In this document: positions 1 through 14,180 of the stretch, one piece after another
Layout of the letters: every line of letters begins with the position of its first letter
Position numbering within the stretch: position 1 is the first letter of the stretch
Assembly (NCBI GenBank): GCA_022266195.1
Contig: WHVY01000007.1
Coordinates: forward strand, 2,356,001-2,420,000
Direction: 5' to 3'
Source of the DNA: Tetranychus cinnabarinus
Taxonomy: Eukaryota; Arthropoda; Arachnida; Trombidiformes; Tetranychidae
DNA: 64,000 nt
The notes under the pieces: generated by a model
Seen by the model: only the letters and a program-made list of their open reading frames with translations
Databases searched by the model: none
Told to the model about the DNA's origin: nothing
Translations under genes and position numbers: made by a program

Positions 1-3000
1 TTCATTGTAATTTGAATATGAGGATTGGAGGAGGCTATCAAGAAGAAGAAGAAGAAGCTGGAAGGCGAAGAAATTTTCATATCTCATTCCTTTCTAATCG
101 CAACTGATTACCGCTAGCCTTGTGTGATTTTTTCAAATTTGATTAGCCTTGATTGGTAAACGTCAAGTCCAATAATGTCATCTAATTAAATAACAATTAG
201 TAATCAACTGTTTCCAAACGCTATTGAGAAATGTTTTCATGGAGAGAAACATTTTTCTCATTTCATTCATGGACAAATCTCATTATTTTAACCAATTAGC
301 TACATTTTAACGACCAATTTTACTTCTAGGTTGACATTTCTTGCTGTCCTTAGTGTTTAGTCAAGCATGGTTGCGATTAACTTGATAATGTTCAAGTTTT
401 GGGCGATCTTTCTAGATCAGTTGAAGTTTGTTCAAAATCGACTTTTGAATCATCAGTTATCTCGATCTGCCATCTTTACTGTCTACAGTTTGACCAATTT
501 GTAATGCAAGATAACCTGATGACGCTTTTTTAATCCTTTCATTATTCAGGGTTTACTTTGATTTTGTGCAAAACCAGTCATCAAACGATGAAATCATTTC
601 AACTTTGAGTCAAGAGTTAGGCTAGGTTCGGTTAGGTTAGTTTAAACTAACTTTATAAGCATTTAAACTTTAACTCAACCTGGTGAAGATGTGAATTTAA
701 AATAGGAAAAAAACTTGTTCCTAAATGGTTCTTGTATAGAAAAGGAACTGGAAAGTTGACCAATGAAAATAAGCTTCTTTTTCTTGTTTCTGCTTCTTCT
801 TTCTCACTCTTTACATTTACTTTTTTTCCTCTTCTTCATCAACATGGAGGCTACTCATTTTGTATATTATGAATGTGAATGAATGAACTTTCCAACGGAC
901 ACCTTTGATTGGTTGGGAACAATTGTGGGCAGGCCAAGAAACTGGGAGGATCTAAAAGATAGTTAAACATGTAAAGTTTGCTTGTTTTTATCATTTGCTA
1001 ACTTAACAAATCTCAATCCATAGCAAGTTGAATAATGACAGCTTGTGAAAGGTGAACAGCAAAAAAAAGAACAGCCAAGATGATTAAGTAAAGGTAGAGA
1101 AAAAGAAACGTTAATTACGTGCATTTTTAAAAGGCATAAGCACTATCATCTGCACCTCTCAACATTATCATACCCATTGCCATCTCAACATGTGATTAAA
1201 ATAATGATGAAGTCAAATAGCAATTCTGTGAAAAGTACAAAATTTAATCTTCTCATTATCATCTTTACCTTTTTTATTACACTCTTTACATAATATTAAT
1301 GAAGGAAAGAAACGAAAAGATGAGAAACTCAAAAAAAGCATTGATTGGAGGCAACAGCAAGAGCCAAGATAGGTGTAAAGGTTGTGCACTTTACTTTGCC
1401 AGTTGCCACAACATTTACATGAATTTCATTCATTGGTTCATGATAATTAATATCCTTTTCTTGATGTCTTTCCACCATTCAAAGTTTCGTCTATAGTTGA
1501 ATGTTGAACGTAAAAACAGTTTAGTCTTGAAACTCACGCAATCAACGATACATTGGCTTGATTGATTTACCCTTTTGTCGACATGCAAAAAAGGATGAAA
1601 GACACAAAAAAAAGGAACATGAAAAGAAACAAAGAAAAGGTAAAAATTTTTCTTCTGAAAGAAAAAAGAAATGAAAAGAAGTTGAATAAATTCTGAAATA
1701 TCAATGCTGTTCAATGCGACAGTTTATTGTAACGATATTATAATGGCTTGTGAATTGTAAAAATATTAATGAGTTGAGGAGAGTGCGAATAGAGCCAAGA
1801 AGAAGAAGAAGAAAAAAAGACTTTTCTTATTATATTCACCAATTAACTGTCAACTTATTGTCAACCTTTAGAGTTGATTCACTTTATTATGGGAACAAAA
1901 AATTAGTCCCAAAAAATATCGCACAACGACTGCAAGATGGTCTTGAGTTTGTGCTTTATTTATGCTTCGATGAGCCCATTTCTTCCTCTTCTCATATCGT
2001 TCTTGCCTGTTGTTTGCCTTGTTCATCATCATTACCATCAATATCATTATTTTTATCTTCATTTTTTCCAAAGGTCAACGAAAGGACAGCAAATTTAAAT
2101 TTAAAGGCACACAAAAAGTGGCCTTTTTTAAGACTAAATTTGTCTTGTCCAGTTTGAGAGAGGAAAAGCAAAAAAGCTATTGTATGCTCTGAAAATCAAA
2201 TCAACAATTCGTGTCGACATAATTTACAATTATTTTGAGATCAACGACACTTTATCCTAGAGTGGGAGGTTGATGTGGGAGGTTGATGGACAGTCAACTC
2301 TTTGAGCCAGTCCAGCGACAGGAAATTTATTCAACACCGTTTAAGTATTTATGCTTCAGAGATAATTGTTGGAAATGCATTTTTCACTTCAATATTGTGT
2401 GAAACTTTCTTGACTTTTTGTTTTAATTGTTATAGCAATCATCAAATGTTCATCATGATTATGATGAGATTCAGTATTTGGTCAAATTTGGTTGACAATT
2501 CGTTTCAACCCAAAAACTGTTTAAATTGTTGAGCATTTTAGCATTTTTCGCGTTTAAGTGCAAAACAATTTCCATGTCCTTGGATAACAGTTTTTGATAC
2601 AATTTAATTGTTTCCATCATTTCCTTGAATCATAATTTGTACGATAATTATGATTTTGGTAAAGATTCTGATAGTTATTTTGCTTCTTCTTTAAAATATT
2701 GATGAATGATTCTTTTTACTGTTGATCTTTTCTTGTTCAATGAGATTCATTGTCATCAAAATGATGACCAACAGATGACCAAACTGCCTCTTCTTGTGCA
2801 ACTCATCAAATAAGGCGACTTGTCAACTCGACCCATCTTTTGATTGCAATAATAATAATCTTGAGGTGAGAAGCGAGCAAAAAAAGCTCGAGAGTTATGA
2901 GAAAAACTTCATTTGCTCATTCCTCAAGTGCAAACCTTATATTTAGTTTAGTCTTTTTTTCCTCTTCACCAACTGATGATAATCACACGATTCTTACAAC

Positions 3001-5655
3001 TGGCCATCAGCCCAGTTTCAACCTAAAGGCGGATTCAGTTGAGGTGAAAAAAAGTCAATCAATTGACTTGCCTTTGATTAGTTAGGAAGTGCAATTGTCA
3101 ACCTGAAAATGAATGAAAAAATTTGGCCAAAAAATTCGAAGCAAAAATTGAGAGAAAAAATTTTACACAGAAAATGTTGAAATGCTGAAAATGAGTACAA
3201 AATGAACGGCAAACATAATCATCTTGGACTAACAAGAAGCCACTGTATACAGTAGCTGGAAAAGTTATTTTTAAAGTGATTTTTTGCTTCTCCAGAGAGT
3301 AAAACGATAAATTAAATGCTTCTCTTCATTATCATCTTTAGACTTGTTTTTTACTCCCTTTCATTAGCTTGAGTTGAAGTGATGGAGGAAGCCGATCAAA
3401 TTGCAGGTCAATTTTGTCCTCATCATAGGTTCTACGAATCAACCTTGACCGTCGGAAGAATCACATGATGATAGGTTATTATGTTACCTTTAAGAGGGAA
3501 AAAAAGTTGATACAAAGAATACAAGTTACAGAAGAAGCTTTTTTTTCATTGAAGAAGCAAAAAAAGGCCAAAAAGATGAGAAATGTTTTCTTCAACTTTT
3601 TTCTTCTACCTTTCAAGTTATCATTTCCAGGTTAGCCAGGCTACCTTTTATCATGACAAAGTAACAATATTTTTCTCGACTCTGTTACAAGAAACATTGT
3701 TACCATTGATAGCATATTACCATTTCACACATTGACCAATAAAATAGTTTGAAGCAGATAATGAGATATTTAGAGTAAAGGCTATCATTATTCGGTAGCC
3801 AAGAGGAAGATGAAAGATTGCCTTTTTCACTTCTCTTGATTACAGAGTTTTGCTTTCATTTTTTTTCTTCTCTTCTTGAATCACGCCAATGCTATTAGGA
3901 AAGTGCTCATGATACTGACCTCCAATGGGCGCAACTTCAGTGTAGGTAAATGGTGACCTGAAAGCGATTGCCAGTGAAAGAAAAAAGTTACAAGAATTTG
4001 CAGAAAAAATAAAAGTCATTTTTTCTCACAGAATGTTTACCATTTTTTGACTGTCCATTTCTGGCAGGTTTCACTGTCAATGTAAATTTGGATAAATAAT
4101 TGATTATTAAAGTGATCATTGAGTCGAACATTGAACGTGATTGGAAACTCCAAGTGTTCATCACTTTAATTACATGGGAACTTGGACTTTTTTCCGTGTC
4201 TTACATTCGCTCATCAAAATGATTCCTTTTGTTTTTCCTCTTTAGGACTTTTCGTCCTTTCCATCTCAATCTCAATCAGGCTAATTGAACAACAGGTATG
4301 AAAAGTAATTGGCAATTGGTCGAGACTGATGATTATGTTGAGGGTTAACAATTAGCTAAATTAATAATATCAAATGAATAATGAACAATAAAGTTGAGAG
4401 AAGAAAAAAAGACTTTTTTTCTGTTGTTGATTAGTGAGAAGAGGCAATGATATTAATGATGTACAAGGACATTGAGATCATTAAAATGTTCATTTGTGAT
4501 TTTACTTTATTGTCAGGAGAGGGACGAGAGAAGATGAAAGAAGACAATTTAGACTGAGCAAGTTTTACTGTTCACAACGAGTCTTGAGATGAGTGGAAGT
4601 TGAGAGGAAAGATGATGATGATGATCAAGATAGTTAACTGCGGAAATTGTAATCGGAAGCAATTTCGTTCGCGAATTGAGCTTTACTCTTACTCTCTACG
4701 TTTCGTTGCACCCTCTTCACCTTTCTCAATGGCCTCAACTATTAACCTGGACAACTAATCTCTTGTAGTTTCCCTTTGTAGTTCACACCGTTGAACGATT
4801 ATCTCACCGCAAACTCATCATTATGTTAATCCAAACTCCTAGACTAGTTTAAAAAGTAATCAAGAAAAATGATGAAAACATTTCGATTCAACATTTCTCA
4901 GAAAGAGTTGACAAAAAAAAAGAGTTTTCAATGAAAATCAATTAAAGATGAAAAACAAGAGAAAAGGTAACACAAAGAGAAAGTAAAAAAGTGAAAAAAA
5001 GTCAAGAAGCTCAGGTAACGAGTGAACAAAAAAAGCGACTGTGATATACTTTAGCAACAGAAGGGAAAAAAAGATGAAAAAAGTAAAGGTAAATATCTCA
5101 TCTGAAGAAGGTAAAAATGGAAGTTGGAGAAGAAAAAAAAGTTGAAAAAGTGAAAAAAAACGTAACACCAGAAGCAGTGAAAACTAATTTTACTCAGGCC
5201 AGTAATTTACCATCAACCATTGGAAAAGGTAAATCTTTTTGTGTTTAGGTGAGTCAAGTAGTAATGAGAGAGAGTCGAGATCAATCAACTTGTCTTGATG
5301 GATGAAGTTGAGATACAATACATTCCGTTGTATAGTACATTATCATTTTTATGAATGAAGAGGAAAAAAAAGTTCCACGTTGAGAGGAAATTTAAGATGA
5401 AGAGGGAGTGATGAGGTCAAAGGTTTTATATACAATTCCATAGGCAATTTTGACTGAAGAGAAGAAGAAAAAAATGGACCAAAACTTGTATTACAGGTTA
5501 CTATTTTTACTTGAAATTTGGCGAAATCAACTTTTTTCTTCTTCTCTTCCTTTTCTTTTCATTTCTTGCATCTTCTGATTCTTGTTCAACAGAGTTTTCC
5601 ATGACATTGATTTCTTCTTCTTTCAGGTAAAAATGAATGTTATGAATGAAAAGTT

Positions 5656-5677
5656 GAGAGAGAGAGAGAGAGAGAGA
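5656..5677 (+). repeat. (GA)11 dinucleotide microsatellite
   Basis: Perfect GA dinucleotide run flanked by AT-rich sequence. GAGAG is also the core bound by GAGA-type factors in arthropods, so the run could be regulatory, but nothing nearby supports that. Confidence 0.9.
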
Positions 5678-8600
5678 AAAGCTTTGTTAGAGAAAAAGAA
5701 AAGTTTAGCAAAAATTCGTTTCCAATTTTTCATCACAATTAAGCAACACTTTTTTTTCTTCTTCATTTATATCTTCATCTTCATCTTTTCACCAAAAACC
5801 ATTGTGATTCTGTAGTCAGGAATCATGGTAAATAATCAGAGACAAAAATTGTTTCTTCTTTGTTCCTTGCAATCGTCTTGAACCATCATCTTGATTCATC
5901 TAATTCATCATCTCTTCCGTCTTAGATAACTTTGAGCTTTTATCTCTTTGTCATCAGAAGCATCTTGAGCAGTTTGTTTGTTGTTGCTGTTGTTGTTGTT
6001 GTTACAAAAGGAAACAAAATCGTTAAGAAAAAAATTGCTCATTTTGGAAACATTTTGTTCCAAATGAGTTTTCAGTTTCAAGTTTACTCCCTGTTACATG
6101 TAATGATTAAAATCATTGAATGCAACAAGAAAAGAGTTGAGCAAAAAATGCAATTTATTTGAAAAAAAACCAAGACAATGAATAATCTTAAAAAAGGCAA
6201 GAAAAGTTGAGTTTCCAGAGCTTATAAAGTGTACAAATTTGGTCAACTTTGATAGTTTTAATGTCATCATGAACGTCACTAGTCTTTACGTAAAAGACAG
6301 AGAAGCGTGAAAATTGAAAACATTGACTTTTTCAATAATCCTGAGCTTATTTGGAAGAAACAAAATGTTGAAAAAAAGCAAATCCTAAATCCCTTTAAAC
6401 CCTCAAAGCTGAGTAACGATAAGTGTCCTTTAGTCACCTTTCAATAAGCCTAAACTCATTTGTCAACAGCTTAGGTTTACCAATTAATGCAAAGTAACCC
6501 GATGGTTCAAAGTGATCTTTGAGCTTGAGTTGCTCCGAGTTAAACTTTGAGCTCATCGATAAGAAATGCTAAGACAATGTAACCTTTGAATCATCAATTG
6601 ATAAACTTTGAGTAAACTCTTGCAAAAAGGACGATATTTTTACTCAGCCTGTCATTAATCATTTAATTTTGTATCTAAACTGAACCCAACTTTTTCCCCT
6701 TTACCCTGTACAACAGATAATCGAGGAGACCCTAATGGCGACTATTATTATTCATCTGAAGCAGAACCTGAGAGTTCAACCAAAAACCTTAAAGGTCAGC
6801 CTAATTTTACACCATTTAACCCTTTACACAGATTTTTAATCCAACCTAACCGAACCTAACCTTTACTTTTGCCAATTTAAAGGCAAAGATCAATGATAAA
6901 AATTTGTTCAAATATTTCATGATAAATGAATATGAAAGACTCGATATGAAGAAGCCACTTGACCATTATTTTCTTGCTGGTCATAAAAAAATGGTGAATA
7001 AAATTACAATTATCAGCATTATTGAATAATCGATGAGAAGCAATTAATAAAGACTGACCAGAGTGTCAATGGTAACCACAGGACTAATGACAATAAACAA
7101 TAGCCTAAAATAATATACTTTTTGGGTTCCTCTGTGCTTCATCTTCCAATTGAAACATGAACAGAATAATTTAACATTCAAATGATGATCCAATGCTCAT
7201 CACCATGGATACACCAAGTACCATCAATATTATCATAATTATCATCATATTTGTCCAACTATATATAACTTTTTATTTATTATTTACTGTCCAAATGATA
7301 ATGAGTAGAATGCATTATATCATGTTTTGGGTAATGTAAATAAAAGGCAATCTAGTCTGAATCAGAAGTGAATATTTCATTTGAAAATTTTGATCAATTT
7401 GAGGGTAAAGAGGAGCAAATTTAAATAATGAATGAAAAGCAAGAAAAGTAAAAAAGAATCGGCAAAAAAAGGAACAAAATTTTCCAATTTTTACCTTTGA
7501 ATACTTTAATTAATCAAATTGATATTCAACCCAAGTCAACTCGTTAAATTTATTAATCACATTTTTACAATTTCAACGTCATTTTCTTGACTCTACTTTT
7601 TTTTATCACCAACAGAATTGAGTAGTTTTTTTTCGGGCAAAAATACACAAAAGTCTTCATCAATTGACCTCATTCACGGATCATAAAATGTTGAGAGACA
7701 TTCAGAGAAGTTGTAATAATAATAATTTGATTTGAACCAAATAATGATAATCACAATATTATGAGAATAGTTTCCGTTCATGAGTGAAATCAATCTAAAT
7801 TGAAACGAGTTTCGAGTTTTGACGCAAAAAAAATCTTTTTTTTCTTTACCTTCAAAGCTACTTGAGGCATTAAAAGAGCAACTTTGAAACTTTATCAATT
7901 GCAACTTGATTCAACTCATGATAATCAGGAAACAAAATGAACATTCATCATTTGAAGTCTCATCATTTTTCGAAATTTGAATGTTCGAAAGTATATTCTT
8001 TTTTCGAATAATTTTTTGGAATATTTTGCTAGAATTGTTAGGAATTTTTAGGTTAGTTTATTTTCTCGTTTCATGATTAGCTTTTGACTTTCAAGTTTTC
8101 AAGTTTTCTCAAGTTATCATTTTCATCTTCTCGACTTTGTCCAAAGAATATCATTTTTGAGCCAAAAATTGCAAGATTATCATGTTTTCTTTGGATGAAT
8201 TTCGTTTTCTTTTTGTTCATCATTCAAATGTCGACATTTTTCATAATTAGTTTTCCTGTTGAAAGCTTGAGTTTGTTTTTTAGTCGTTTCAAGTTAAAAG
8301 GCAAAAGTTGGTTATGAATGTTTACCATTTGATATCATTTCAATTGCATGAGATTTGGTGAAATTTGATAAGCTGAAAATTTGATGATTTAAAGGTAAAA
8401 AATGTTGATGAAGGCAGTTGTTGACAAATGGTAAGAATAAATGTTGAACCATTTTTCTCGTCAATTTATTCTCATGATCATGTTCATCTTTTCCTCATCA
8501 ACAGTACATTTCAACTCTTCACATTTCATTGCCATATCATTAACTGTTTAGGGTTTCATTTAACGTCCTTTTTTCGCACAGAAATGTAAAGCATGAGAAA

Positions 8601-11600
8601 TTGAGATCAAATTGTAATCAACCTTGTCCTAGTTATTGATTACAACAATCATTGTTCAACAATTTTCAATGTTTCAGGATAGAAATCACGAGTTCCTTTC
8701 GCCAAACAATATTTACCTGGTTGAATTGTTGTGATTGCAAGCGGCAAGATGGATGAAATGGAATCGAGAAAATGTTCAAAAAAGGTTCGAAAATGTAGTT
8801 TACAGAATTGACACTCGAGGTCACTACAAGTACAAAGTTTAAAGCTTTTCTTGAAGCTCTTCAAACTTGAGCAAAAGCCAGTTTAAAGACGAGAAGTGAT
8901 GAAGATGAGGATCAGTGTACAGTTGATTGAATCAAAAGTGTCTCATTAACTGTTCAGATTAGTCAATATTTTGACATCGAAAATTAGCTTTTGCTAGGAA
9001 AAGCGAAAAAGCAAAAGGACAAGATTAGAAATCAGTTTTTCCGTGTTATCCAATCTTCGAAATTCAGTTTCTAAAGAAAAGATGAAATTCTGTGAAAGAG
9101 TCTTTTCTTCATGATCGATAAATCTTGAAATTTAGTTTGTTTAATTGTCATTTTGTGAACTAACAGATTCGCCGAAAATTGAATCTTGAGATTTTCGCAA
9201 CTTTTTTCTTCCAAGATTATCACAAATATTTAATAGCAAACTCTTCATATTGCTCAGTCAGATTAACTTAAGAACAACTTTTCGATTTAATCGATTTTCT
9301 AAATCATATTTTAGCATTGCATTTATGAAAACAATTACAATTTGATCAGTAAATAGAGGAAATTGAATTGATGCGAATGATCCAGATCGATGGCTTTATC
9401 ACAGAAACTAAAAGTTTTCATTAGTTTGTCATTCTGTGATTATGCTAATGGAGGAAAATGTCTAGAAGTATCAAAATATTGGTAAACAAACAATGTGAAC
9501 GACAAATGAACAATAATTTGGATAAATTATTTTCTGTTCTGCAACTGTGAACAAACTTATCTCGTACAAATCACATGTAAAAACGCATTTCTCTGCCATT
9601 TTTTACCTTTCCATTTATAGCTACTCTTGCTGCTGTTACCTTTTAACCTTAAATGTTATCTTACACGCACTTTATTCATTACCATCACTATTATTACGCT
9701 TTTTTATACACATAATAATAATGATAATATTGTTCCTTTTTAGTCCTCTTTTTGCCTTCTCTCAATTTTGATCCTTTTTAATTTGTGAACGCATCATTAT
9801 CATCATCATCATTATCTTACCTGAGATTGAAATAGATATACATGCAATGAACACACATGAAGAGAGAGAAGCAGAAAAAAGGTGATTTACTGATTTTCAT
9901 TGGATTCAAATTGAAGATGGAAAGAAATGTTTCAAACTTGATTGCAAAGTTGATTATTGCTGCAAGTTTTCATGAATGAAACTTTGAATGAAAATGTTGA
10001 AGCAAACGTACATTTGTGTTTGTTTTTGGAAAACAGGAAAAAAAGATTTCTTTTCATCATCACCATAATAATCATCTTTCAGTTTTCCATTCAATTTTTC
10101 AATTCTCTTTCATCATGATAATAACAGATTGCCTTTTATCACTTTATCAAACTCAAGTAAAAACTTGAAATGTGTGCTCTTATATTCACAAGCATTTATT
10201 ATGTAATCATAGGAACACAAATCAAGGTGAATAGTTGGAAAAGTAAACTTGATCATGAAATATCATCAACTATTCATGTTGAGTCCAATGAATGAGCGTT
10301 GATTTCGCGTAAAGAGAAAAATGTAGAAAAAAATAATTTCCATCAAACACTTCAATTGTTATCAGTTGCTTTTTTTGGGTAAAGAAAAAAAAATCTGCCA
10401 AATTAGCTTGTTGATGCTTTTGTTTGGCAACTATTATGATTGAATGTTAAGCTAATTTAACCTGTCAACGCAATTACAATCATATTTGTTGCCTTTGCAT
10501 CAAGAGTTCAAGAGTAAATCAAATGTCAAAAGTCTTTGCAATTGCCACTGATTCAGGTTAATTAGTCTTGCAAGTTTGTTCAACATTTTCATTCTTGACT
10601 GAAGAAAAGCTTTCAAAGTTGAAAACTAGGGAAAAAAGCGAGCAAAGTTGGCAACAGTAAAAAAAAGCTGAAAACTCAACTAATAGACAAATTGTTCATT
10701 GAAGTGAACAGAAAATGAATGAACAATGAATAAAGTGAAATGCTAATTATCATCATTATTAACATATTACAAGTTGTGATTTGTTAGGAGAGAAGAAGAA
10801 GAAGAAAAATTGTTTATCAAACATTGAGAAGGACCATTGGTCAAGCGGTGCAAATTGTTTCACTTTACATTCATCTTTGTTGGTCATCGTTGCGGCACAT
10901 GAATACTGTTAGTTGATGACCTTATTAGAAGCTTGTAACTGTTAACAGTTTTTTTCATGTAATCTGATACTTCTGTTCAAGAGTGTTGAACGGCACAGTC
11001 AATAAGACGTAAAGGTAAAGGCGATCCATTGAAGCGAAAATGACTTTTCCTTCTTTCCTCTCTCAATCTCTCTGTGAATGAATCCTCTGGTGAAAATGAT
11101 TACCATGTTGTGTGTATAAATCAAAATGGTGAATAGAATTGGTGATTTAACAGAGAGAAAATTTTGTTCTTCTTCTTCTTCGTTTTCCAGTCAATTGGTT
11201 GGTAAGAATTTGCCATTTTATGAATGAATACTGAGCAAGGAAAGGAGTAGCCCAGAATAGAGTCTGAAAAATGGTCCCACAAGTCGATATGAAAGTTAAC
11301 CGGTCATGCATTGGTAGTGATCCATAGAGTGAATTCAATAGTATATATAACGGTTTGATAGGGCAACAAGCCAATAGACAAGGAACAATTTATAAAAACT
11401 TTTCTTCTTCCAACAAATGACATTTATTCATATTTTTATTTGTCAAAAGTCCATGTAATTCATAGATATTTAACTCTTTAAATGCAGCTTTTACCTTTCA
11501 TGCTTTTTTTGTTCAATGATTTTTACATCTGATCAAAACTTGTAAGACATTCAAGATGATCAAGTTGACCAAATTTGGTTGACTGACTTTTATCTGAATG

Positions 11601-12545
11601 AAAGGAGAGGAATACAGAAAACGATAAATTTTGTGAAAAACAAATAAAATGGGCAAAGATTCGAGCCTTTTCTTCCAATGGTTTGTACAACTTAATGTAT
11701 GCCTAATGTCACAGTTTACCTCTGCATTCAAAGTTGTCCTCCAAACCCTCATGAGAAATGGTTGAAAAATGATCAGAGTTACTTCATTTATTGGATTGAA
11801 TGAAATGTCAATGTCCGTCAAGTTCAAAACTCAAAGCTTCATCAGGTTATTTTGCATTATTATAACAACTGATTTGATCAGAAACTAGAGATCTTTAGAT
11901 TTTGAAATTCATAGAAATTGAATGTTCTTCTGGCAACATGTTAATTCTGACAATTGGTTCAGTTCAAAATCAGTATTTCTTCTGTTACTTCAAAGCTTAG
12001 GTTGCTCAGGAGTATGTTAACCTTAAAGACCTACAAACCAAGCTTTAGTTAATCCTTGCCTCGAACTGGAGTTGAAGTGTGCTCTTGGCTTATCTTTCAT
12101 AGATCGCTATTGAAGGTGACCGCATTAATCGTAGCTTTTGATGATTTGATTCTAATAAATATTTCCATGTTGAACATGTTCGCCATTCATTTACTCAACC
12201 TAATAGTTGACTTATTGTTTAAGTGAAGTAAACGCTGATACGGCCAATCAACGGAAATGAATGAGACAACAAACAATGATGATGATGAGAGGAAAGACGG
12301 ACAGTTAAGTGATGAATAAAAATGTTAAAGTAAAGATCAGTAATTGTTAAGTCTAAAGCTATCAACATTGAAGTGATTGAGTTCATTGATAGCGGCCAAA
12401 AATTGAAAGTTACAAACCTGAATAGAAGTGAAATATTTGACAACAACAAAGATAAATCTTTACAAGTTATTTTTCGCCATCATCATCATCATCTTGTTTT
12501 CTTCTTCTCTCATGATGACTCTATTATCCATTGGTCTTTGAAGAA

Positions 12546-12565
12546 AGAAGAAGAAGAAGAAGAAG
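12546..12565 (+). repeat. (GAA)n trinucleotide run
   Basis: Uninterrupted GAA/AGA repeat in the Pax 5' flank. It makes short open frames on both strands encode poly-Glu or poly-Phe, so those frames should not be read as genes. Confidence 0.85.
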
Positions 12566-13152
12566 GAAAAAAGTACATTGAGAAGATATAATAATACTTT
12601 GTATATCCTCTCAGTGTTACCTTCAAACAATGAACAGAGTAACAACACAAAAAACATATGCAAAGCACACACAGAGAGAGGTTATATTTATATGTTCAAC
12701 TGAATATAAATGTTACAAAAAAGAGACTCTTTTCATTGTTGTTGCTCTTTCTCCGTCTTTTCATCATTCTTGCGACTCTTTGCGTTCAATTGATGGCGAA
12801 AAGCATTTTGCGAAGAAAAAGTAAACTGTTGCCATTACTCTTGTCGAAGGTTCAACTAGTCGACTTTTGCAAAAGTGCGCCTTTTCTGTTTCTGCAATGC
12901 CTTCAATCAAAGTTGGCACATTTGTTGTGGAAAAATGTTGACACTCGAATGTGGTTGACTGTTTACTCGATGAGTAAATAAGCCTCTGGTAATGATGTTA
13001 ATGATGATGATGAGGATAATGGAGGCAATAATGATACTCGAGATGATCATCAATGACAACTTCAATCTAACGGAAGACTGAAAATTCGTTGAAGCGAAAG
13101 CAACACTTTGTTTGTTGTGTCTGATGAAAGTAAAAGTAACAGTTAAAGAGGA

Positions 13153-13166
13153 CCACAAGATGGCGA
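13153..13166 (+). promoter_or_regulatory. CTCF-like motif, 1 kb upstream of Pax exon 1
   Basis: The 14-mer CCACAAGATGGCGA agrees at 12 of 14 positions with the general metazoan CTCF core (CCASYAGRKGGCRS). It lies about 1 kb before the first Pax coding exon, at the edge of the gene desert. CTCF is present in many arthropods and acts as an insulator or architectural protein. Binding is an inference from sequence only. Confidence 0.3.
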
Positions 13167-13427
13167 AGTTAATGCCAAGTTATTTTATAAATTGGAGTCA
13201 TGTCAATGAAAAATCTCCTTTAATTTCACGCTTATGAATCTTCCATCTCTCATCAGTTTCATCATCTTTTATAAGCATCATCAGCATCACAGAGTGAGTA
13301 AACATAAGGAAGGCAAAAAAACAAAATTATGACTTGATCCACCGATGATAACCAATGTTGAACTAATTTTACGGATATTTTGCCCAAAAAAATAGTTCTT
13401 CCTCAGTGTTCCTAGTTGAACCTAATT

Positions 13428-13690
13428 ATGATGAGGATGCAACCTCCAAGATGATGATGATGAGGATGATGGCGATGAATAAGAAGGAAAGAGTAGCAAA
13501 GTCGAGAAGGTAAAGAGAGAAGAAAATGACAGGGAAAAAGAAGAAAAGAGGAGCAGAAAAGGAGGGATCAAATGATGAGGAGGTTCTTCACTAGAAAATG
13601 ATGATGATGATGTTAAGACTCTTTCGAAGTTGCAAAGGTTCTCACTCTCTTTTCTGCTCTCTTTCTTTTTCTTCTCCCTCGAAAAATATT
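13428..13690 (+). repeat. purine-rich tract switching to pyrimidine-rich tract
   Basis: From about 13428 to 13610 the + strand is almost entirely G/A (GATGAG, GAAGAAA, GAGG units). From about 13640 to 13690 it becomes C/T-rich (CTCTCTTT, TTCTTCTCCC). Such mirror tracts can form unusual DNA structure and often sit near promoters; this one lies 500-750 bp upstream of the first Pax coding exon. No function is demonstrated. Confidence 0.5.
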
Positions 13691-14180
13691 CTTGTTCGAA
13701 CTTGCTTTTTGCGCTCTTTAAAGTTGATATTTTTGACAACACACAGTACAGCACTTACTTACTCAGTGTCAACAAAAGTCTTTACTAAACATTGAACGAT
13801 CAACGGATTGGTTCATTTGGAGTAGCAAAAGTTGTTCGACACTTTTTTTTGTCGCAGTGACAGTGTTTTTTGGTGCCTGAAAAGGGTTCAATTTAGATGA
13901 AGAAAAGGCAACTCGAAAACATGCCCAATGACCAAATCGGATTAATCGCCACTTCCATTGTGATTTAAAGTGAATTTTTGTTTTTCATCCTTTTCTCGCT
14001 CTAAACCTTTTTCTGTGTGTTGTGTCATTTTGCACTTGAAATTGTCTTTACTCTTGCCGAGCATTGTCGCCCTTTGCTTGTCATTTGTTAATAGTTTTAC
14101 ATTGAAATCCATTGAGAGATTAAAGGGTTAAAAGCAACGATTTTTAACGTTGCAAGGTTAACCCTGATTCTGTCAATCAA

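Larger units (their letters stand above)
1..14180. other. gene-poor 5' flank of the Pax gene
   Basis: I found no convincing coding exon, tRNA or other RNA gene here on either strand. The open frames present are short and biased towards Phe, Ser, His or Lys, and they coincide with AT-rich or trinucleotide simple sequence. Contents seen: many GAT/ATC and GAA/TTC runs, a (GA)11 run at 5656-5677, a purine-rich stretch around 4900-5180, TTAGG-like runs at 616-640 and 6841-6861, and a CTCF-like motif at 13153. A long non-coding flank beside a developmental regulator suggests enhancer-bearing DNA, but that is inference. Untranslated 5' exons of the Pax gene may lie here and cannot be seen by eye. 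Confidence 0.6.

Noticed and set aside
1750..2157. 135-codon open frame in the Pax flank
   Set aside because: It has no ATG at its beginning, contains poly-Arg and poly-Ser from GAA/TTC simple sequence, and shows no domain pattern.
10830..10865. tRNA-like string (ATTGGTCAAGCGGTGC)
   Set aside because: It resembles a D-arm only; no T-loop (GGTTCRANNCC) or acceptor pairing follows at the right distance.
11513..11827. 104-codon minus-strand frame
   Set aside because: No recognisable motif, no supporting splice or promoter signals, and composition typical of AT-rich non-coding DNA.
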